The translations under genes and the position numbers were made by a program. A stretch of 64,000 nt of DNA. Origin: Phaeodactylum tricornutum CCAP 1055/1 (Eukaryota; Bacillariophyta; Bacillariophyceae; Surirellales; Neidiaceae). This document shows, piece by piece, positions 58,541-64,000 of the stretch. Each line of letters starts with the position of its first letter. Within the stretch, counting starts at the first letter, position 1. Location: assembly GCF_000150955.2 (NCBI RefSeq), contig NC_011670.1, positions 695,359-759,358 on the forward strand, read 5' to 3'. The notes under the pieces are model-generated. The model worked only from the letters and a program-made list of their open reading frames with translations. It was not told the origin of the DNA and searched no databases.

Positions 58541-59006
58541 GATACACCACAATGTAGAGTTGTTGTTGGTGAAGAACGGAATGCTCGAATCACCGTACCA
58601 CGAGGAGATTGACGGGACGGGGTCGACCACGAAGGATTTCGCCCATGGAGTTCCCCGAGTGCAAGGATGATGCGAGGTATACCCACAGGTAGTTGAGAGT
58701 CTGTTTGCAGTGAGGGGTTGCGTTTGGGTTCGCGAGTTCCCATGGAACCCTGACCCTGATACAACAGTCGACGACCGACACAACCAATCCTTGGAATGTG
58801 CGGGGACGGACGGTTTCGACTCATGTAACCTGTCATGTAAAAGCGACCGACCGCACGACTCTTTTGCCCACGACGTGTACACGTAGACATGTATTTGTAC
58901 GTACCTCGTATCCTCCCATCCTACCTACCTACCTACCTACCTACCAACCATTCTAGTATTCTCTATACACACACACACGTAAACACGTACATTTACACAT
59001 CACTCT
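58541..59006. promoter_or_regulatory. divergent promoter region with (CTAC)n microsatellite
   Basis: 466 bp between the MCTP-like gene and PRP5. A CTAC repeat of about six units lies at 58921-58945, and a short CA repeat at 58968-58979. The MCTP frame is open upstream to 58882 but shows no protein-like features. Confidence 0.5.
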
Positions 59007-62000
59007 ATGACTAGTCCGGAACCGACGGCGGCGGAGCGTCAACGCCAGCGTCTCGCGGCGTGGCGGCGCAAACGATCGCTCCCACCGGAAGCACCCGTCG
59101 TCGTGTCCTTGTCCTTGTCCACCAAACGTGCCGCGACGCACCGTTCCCGGTCTACCGTGACCAATCCTTTGGGCGACAGCAGTAGTGACGACGATGACCC
59201 TGCGGCTCGTTCCGATGCCCACCGGCGGCGTCCCGCACTCGACTGGGAGGACGATACGAACAATGTCCGGGAGACTCTGCCATTGAGCAAACGGGGACGT
59301 TGGGACAACGCCGGGAGTGACGAATCCAACAACAATTCCAACAACAACAACAACTCATCGAATCAGGACGCCTTGGACCAATTCATGGCTAAATTGCACG
59401 CCGGAGCCCTCGGCACCGTGCCTTTCAGTGCCACGGGCGTGGCGATTGACGTGGGAGGATCCATGGTCCGTCCCGGGTCCCACCGGCACCCGCATCCCCT
59501 CACGGGCGGCGTCGCGACCGCCGCCGATATTCCCACCGCGCCGTCGGATACCGACGGACACTACCAACCCAACGATTGGTTGAGTGAAGCGTCCGACAAT
59601 GAAGACGAGGAACAGGAAGAACGGGCGCGCCGTGCCTTGATTGAAGCCCTAAAAGCTGCACCGACCCCCACGGCGACCGGCGTCGCCGCACCGGCGGAGC
59701 CCGTCGTCATGGAATTGGCCGCCGACGTGAAATCGGAGAAATCGCGACGCGAGTCACATCTCAAAGCACTGGAGGAACAAGCCGCTCAGGCACGGAAACG
59801 GGCCGAAGCCGTACCGGAACTCGGACGATTGTACAACGATCAGGAAACCAGCGTCATGGAAGAAGCAGAGCGAGCCTTGCAAGAAGCAAAGGAAGCCCCG
59901 GATGCCCTCCAAGTCTTGGCCGAACTTAACAAGAAGAAGGAACTCAAATCCGTAGATCACTCCCAAGTCGAATACCTACCCTTTCCCAAGAACCTCTACC
60001 GCGTCCCCCGTTCCTTGGCCACACTCACACACGATCAAGTTATTTCTCGACGGGCCAAGCTCAAAGTGCGGGTGCGCGGACAAGGCGCACCGGTACCAGT
60101 ATCCTCGTTTGCCGAATGCGGCTTGTCGGAAAAGATTCTACAGTTACTCGAATCCCAAAAAATTACCCAGCCTTTTCCCATCCAAGCCCAGTGTGTACCA
60201 TGCATCATGGCCGGTCGGGATGTCATTGGTATTGCCAAAACAGGCAGCGGCAAAACGCTGGCCTACGTTTTACCCCTTTTGCGTCATATGGACGCGCAGC
60301 CAGATTTGGGTCCGCACGAATCCGGACCCCTCGGACTCATTCTGGCACCCGCACGGGAATTGGCCTACCAAATCCACGTCGTCTGCAAAAATATGGCCAA
60401 ACCGTTAGGCTACAAGTAAGTCACTGACGGTGGCGTCTGCGAAGGATCGCGACCCAGGCACCGCTGCTAACGATCTTGCTTTTTTCTACTGTTGCCGGTG
60501 GCGCCCCCATAGCTTTCGAGTAGTGGGGGGTGGGCCCTGCGAATACCGGACGCGACCACGATTGCGTGCACCCGCATCGATATGCTTTGGGCTCGGATGA
60601 TTTACAAACTCCATTTCTCACCGTGTCTGTTTTTTTTGTGTTTGGCTCTTTACAGGTCCACTGCTGTGTACGGAGGTGCCGGTGTGGCGGAACAAATTGC
60701 CGATCTCAAGCGTGGTACACACATTGTCACAGCCACGCCGGGTCGATTGATTGATATACTAACAATGCAGTCGGGCAAAATCCTGTCGCTACAGCGCGTC
60801 ACGTACGTGGTCATGGACGAAGCCGATCGCATGTACGATATGGGCTTTGCTCCACAGATTTCGGCCATTTTAGCGGCGGTTCGTCCGGATCGACAGACCG
60901 TGCTTTTTTCGGCGACCTTCCCCAAGGCGGTGGAATCGCTGGCCCGCAAATCACTCCAGTACCCGGTCGAAGTGATGGTAGGCGGTCGCTCGGTAGCATC
61001 GGATAGTGTCACACAGTACGCCGAACGAGTTGAAGAGGACGAAAAATTTCTGCGTCTCCTGCAAGTCCTGGGCGAGCAAGTGGAGGGAACCAAAAAGGTT
61101 ATCGTGTTTGTCGACACGCAAGTGCGCGCGGACAACTTGTTTGAACAATTGCTCCGCAATGGCTATTCCACCTTGTCGCTACACGGAGGCAAGGAACAAG
61201 AGGATCGGGATTCCACCATTTCAGACTTTAAGCGTAAGGATGGTCCCAATGTTCTGGTGGCCACTGGAGTGGCGGGACGTGGACTGGATGTTGGGTCGTG
61301 TACTTGCGTCATCAATTTTTCGGCACCCAACCACCTGGAAGCGTACGTGCACCAAGTGGGACGAACGGGTCGTGCTGGAAACCGTGGTGTCGCCTACACT
61401 TTTGTAAGCTCGACCGACGAAGCCAAATTTGCCCCTAACGTTGTGCGTGCAATGAGTGAAGCTGGACAAGGTGACAACATCAGCCCTGAGCTGAGGCAGC
61501 TCTCTGACGAATTTCAAGCCAAGGTAGAAAAGGGAGAGGCACGTTACGCCGGATCCGGATTCAAAGGCAAGGGGTACACGTATGACTCGACCGAATTGAG
61601 CGAAGCGCAAAAGATGGCTCGACTGGAAAAACGGCAAGCCCTGCTGGAGGCCGGGCTGCTCGATCCAGACGAAGAAGACCCGTATGCGAACGACACCAAC
61701 GACAGCCATCTTAAAAACGACTCAGCCAGTAGTTCTACGCAAATGAAAAAAGTGGCCGGCATTGAAATGGAAATTCCTGATACATTGACACCCGAAATCC
61801 TAGCTTTGCCCGGAATGAAGGAAGCTTTGCTACGGAAAGCCGGCATCATCCTACCGACTGCTGGGAACGAAGGCGAGGCGGCCACCGAGCCTCTGCTTGG
61901 ACCTGTCCGCATGGGCGACAACCACTGGCTGCGAGAGTTTGAAATCAACGAATATCCAAGAGAAGCGCGGTGGAAGGTTACGCAAAAGGATACGACTTCG

Positions 62001-62234
62001 AGACTACAGGAGGAATTTAGGACAGCGGTCACACTCAAGGGTACGTATTTTGGTCCAGGAAAGGAGCCCAAGGACGACGAGCGTAAGCTTTACTTGCATC
62101 TGGAAGCTACTAGTGATCGAATGCTACAGGATTGCGTGCAGGAAATTCAACGACTTCTCAACGAAGAAACGTTGCGTGTGAGTGCGAAGCAAGGCGTTGG
62201 CGGCGGTTCTCATAAGTATAATGTGTTAGCTTAG
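59007..62234 (+). CDS. PRP5: DEAD-box helicase PRP5/DDX46
   Basis: Two exons, 59007-60415 and 60656-62234, with a 240-nt intron (donor GTAAGT), giving 995 residues. The intron sits between motifs Ia and Ib; splicing joins LGYK to STAVYGG. Motif I is AKTGSGKT (about 411), then APARELA, DEAD (about 524), SATFP, and HQVGRTGRAGN. Phrases such as MYDMGFAPQI, PDRQTVLFSATFP, VEVMVGGRSV and a C-terminal REFEINEYP...ARWKVT module are those of DDX46/Prp5, which remodels U2 snRNP in branch-site selection. The N-terminus is Arg-rich with Asp and Asn runs (NNNSNNNNN) and a coiled coil around residues 245-310. With SNU13 it is the second spliceosome gene in the window. Confidence 0.94.
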
Positions 62235-62344
62235 ATTTATTATTTCTTTTCAACAAACCCGTCTATTTTGACTCTTAAAATTGCGGATGGTGTATTCTGA
62301 TTCATACCGTATCAGTTTGCCATTTTCCTAGAAGCAACCTCGTT

Positions 62345-63094
62345 TCATCTATGGTCGAGTTGCTCCAATCGCTGCATTATTTCCTGAAGTTTGTCGTCTT
62401 CATACCAATCGATATTGCTGGACGTGACAAGGTCTACCAGAACCCTTCCTAGAACACGCAATTGCCGCTCGTCCTTGGATTCCTTGGTGGATGCATTAGA
62501 GATTACCACGTCATCTTCTCCTTCTCGAACTAGACTCTCCCAACAGCTTCGACTCTCTGTCTGCATTCTTCGACTGTCCTCAGTAGCCGTCATCACATCT
62601 TGCTGTACCTGTTCCAGCTCGCGGCTCTTTTCCAATGCGCGCTGGACTTGACGTTGACAGACTTGCTGGGCTTGCTGTAGAAGCAGATCGTCGGGCGTCG
62701 GTTCCTTCGAGAAGGCAACGTTTCGAGCAGTCCTGGATCGCATAATTCTTTCCAAAAGCATGTGTTCTTGTTGTATTCGGATCGAGGCATCCACCAATTG
62801 CTGTTGCACGACGCCACGGGAGGATTTCGCTGGGAATGCCGTACTGCCAGTGTTCCTGAGCGTCTTCAGGCGCGACTCGTACTCTAGTAATTGCCGATCA
62901 AGCCATCGAGATATAGCGGTTTCACGCTCTATATCGGCGTCAATATGGTCCTCCGACACATCATCCGGAGCCGTCAAGATATTGGCCGACAAGGCCTTGT
63001 CCGTCAATGAAGCGCATGTCCGCAAGAGACGTCCAATGCAGTCGTCGTCCGATTGTTCGTCCATTCTATTCAACTCAGTTGGATTGGCTTTCAT
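62345..63094 (-). CDS. coiled-coil protein with CENP-H-like C-terminus
   Basis: 249 residues, ATG at 63094 (a second in-frame ATG lies ten codons on). Most of the protein is helical and charged (about 75-215), consistent with a coiled coil. The last 35 residues, LRVLGRVLVDLVTSSNIDWYEDDKLQEIM, resemble the C-terminal block of the kinetochore protein CENP-H, in which a hydrophobic helix is followed by SGxxWxxD. A kinetochore role is a guess from this short match. No membrane segment or zinc finger is seen. It converges on PRP5. Confidence 0.65.
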   Translation of the reverse strand: MKANPTELNRMDEQSDDDCIGRLLRTCASLTDKALSANILTAPDDVSEDHIDADIERETAISRWLDRQLLEYESRLKTLRNTGSTAFPAKSSRGVVQQQLVDASIRIQQEHMLLERIMRSRTARNVAFSKEPTPDDLLLQQAQQVCQRQVQRALEKSRELEQVQQDVMTATEDSRRMQTESRSCWESLVREGEDDVVISNASTKESKDERQLRVLGRVLVDLVTSSNIDWYEDDKLQEIMQRLEQLDHR

Positions 63095-63519
63095 GGGGAA
63101 AATGTGTTTTCATGTCATACAAACACCGCAAATCCTTCTTACCTCGAACACTTTCAATCCCTCGGTAGCGTCGATGCCTTGGTAAGAAACACCCACTCGC
63201 AGTCAGGCTACGGCAGCACCATAATTTGGTTGTCTAATTTTTGTGTCGGTTTCGTTTTCGGCCTTGATTTCTTCACTACAGGATTTGTAATTTAAATATT
63301 TAAAAGGTCCGTGACTGTGACCGAGTGTAAGACTGCGCAATTTTCACAAAATCTGCTCCTATGATTATTTGAGCGTTCGAGAGCGAGAAATAATGGCGAC
63401 CCCGACTCACTGTCAGTTGCCAAATTGAAACTAATGCTGGGACAAAGATAGTCCAAGTAGCACAAAGCGACTCGGCGCAGCGTCATCTGCTTCTGTTGTA
63501 TACATTCCTACGAAGCACC
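63095..63519. promoter_or_regulatory. divergent promoter region with paired motifs
   Basis: 425 bp between the coiled-coil gene and the rhomboid-like gene. It holds TGACTGTGA at 63312-63320 and TCACTGTCA at 63407-63415, about 105-200 bp upstream of the plus-strand start. Confidence 0.5.
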
Positions 63520-64000
63520 ATGATGCCCTCTAATACGATAGACGCTTCGTCCTCGTCCGCTCCGCCGCCTCCCAACCCGGTGCTAACCGCCTACGAAGAC
63601 TTTCGCAGGAATACACCAGTCGTCACACGTTCGATCCTCACCGTCCTAGTCTTGTCTTATCTTCTCTCGTGGGTCATTGATCCGCACTTTGCCATGGCAA
63701 ACATTCCACAGTTTTCCGTCTTCGGATTCGAAATTTACCGGATTTTGACGAGTCCGTTGGTTAATACTCGCTTCTTCTCGTTGCTGTTCGCATTTCTGTC
63801 CTTTACCTCGCAAGGAAAGCGAATGGAAAATTCCATGGGATCGACAGCGTTTGGAGTGTTGTGTTTGACCATGGGAGTACTGGCTAATGTACTATTTCTG
63901 GTGACCAATGTCCTGCTCTACTATGTGTCGGGTGGAGAACAGGCTTTTCTGTTTACGGCAGCCGCTGGGATATGGTTGATTCTCTTCGGGATCATCGCAA
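63520..64000 (+). CDS. rhomboid-like membrane protein (partial, runs off the window)
   Basis: The frame from the ATG at 63520 (a second ATG follows directly) is open to the end of the window, 160 codons. After a polar, Pro-rich start comes a first transmembrane helix, then FEIYRILTSPLVN, a second helix, GKRMENSMGS and two more helices. The YRxxTSP...G+xxE...G pattern is that of rhomboid and derlin-like proteins. The visible part does not reach the catalytic Ser/His region, so whether it is a protease or an inactive relative cannot be said. Confidence 0.75.
   Translation, partial: MMPSNTIDASSSSAPPPPNPVLTAYEDFRRNTPVVTRSILTVLVLSYLLSWVIDPHFAMANIPQFSVFGFEIYRILTSPLVNTRFFSLLFAFLSFTSQGKRMENSMGSTAFGVLCLTMGVLANVLFLVTNVLLYYVSGGEQAFLFTAAAGIWLILFGIIA

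Noticed and set aside
58541-58882. N-terminal extension of the MCTP-like gene
   Set aside because: The frame is open but low in protein-like features; the ATG at 58540 gives an amphipathic start.

Overview
The window looks like nuclear DNA of a diatom, most likely Phaeodactylum tricornutum or a close pennate relative. The evidence is a triose-phosphate isomerase/GAPDH fusion gene with a mitochondrial presequence, a light-harvesting (Lhc) gene, several proteins that begin with a signal peptide followed by an ASAFAP-like phenylalanine motif (secondary-plastid targeting), short GT-AG introns (mostly 60-240 nt, many close to 70 nt) and dense gene packing on both strands. I see no CRISPR array, rRNA, intact transposon or viral element.

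Layout. 0.3-8.7 kb: a PHD/bromodomain chromatin protein, a phosphopantothenoylcysteine synthetase (CoA synthesis), a peroxisomal type-2 enoyl-CoA hydratase ending in SRL, and one member of an unnamed four-helix membrane family. 9.6-14.3 kb: three plastid-directed genes (a VTE6-type phytyl-phosphate kinase, a mitochondrial-family carrier with a plastid-type presequence, an Lhc protein). 14.7-20.9 kb: a tRNA-Leu(CAA), the second member of the unnamed membrane family, then a head-to-head pair formed by the TPI-GAPDH fusion and a stand-alone GAPDH whose coding sequences are almost identical over about 500 nt. 21-29 kb: a lipoyl transferase (LipB), a two-domain ABM-like frame carrying two stop codons, a tiny split CDC26 gene, a plastid-type membrane protein, a secreted nucleoredoxin-like protein and a metallo-beta-lactamase-fold protein that seems to lack its metal site.

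29-44 kb: SNU13 and the histone stem-loop-binding protein SLBP (both RNA-binding), a two-pore K+ channel with EF hands, a TLDc protein, nicastrin (gamma-secretase), one unrecognised gene, the DEAD-box helicase ROK1/DDX52 and the GARP subunit VPS53. 44.5-48.4 kb: a CDK7-type kinase divergent from a NELF-C/D (TH1) homologue that carries two N-terminal WW domains. 48.8-64 kb: an ABCC/MRP transporter in six exons, an MCTP-like C2/C1 membrane protein, the spliceosomal helicase PRP5/DDX46, a coiled-coil protein with a CENP-H-like tail, and the start of a rhomboid-like gene.

Many genes sit in convergent pairs with only 18-50 bp between stop codons, so their 3' ends probably overlap. Intergenic DNA repeatedly carries the 9-mer TGAC(A/T)GTGA. 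Splice sites were assigned by eye from GT/AG signals, reading phase and family alignment from memory; no search was run.
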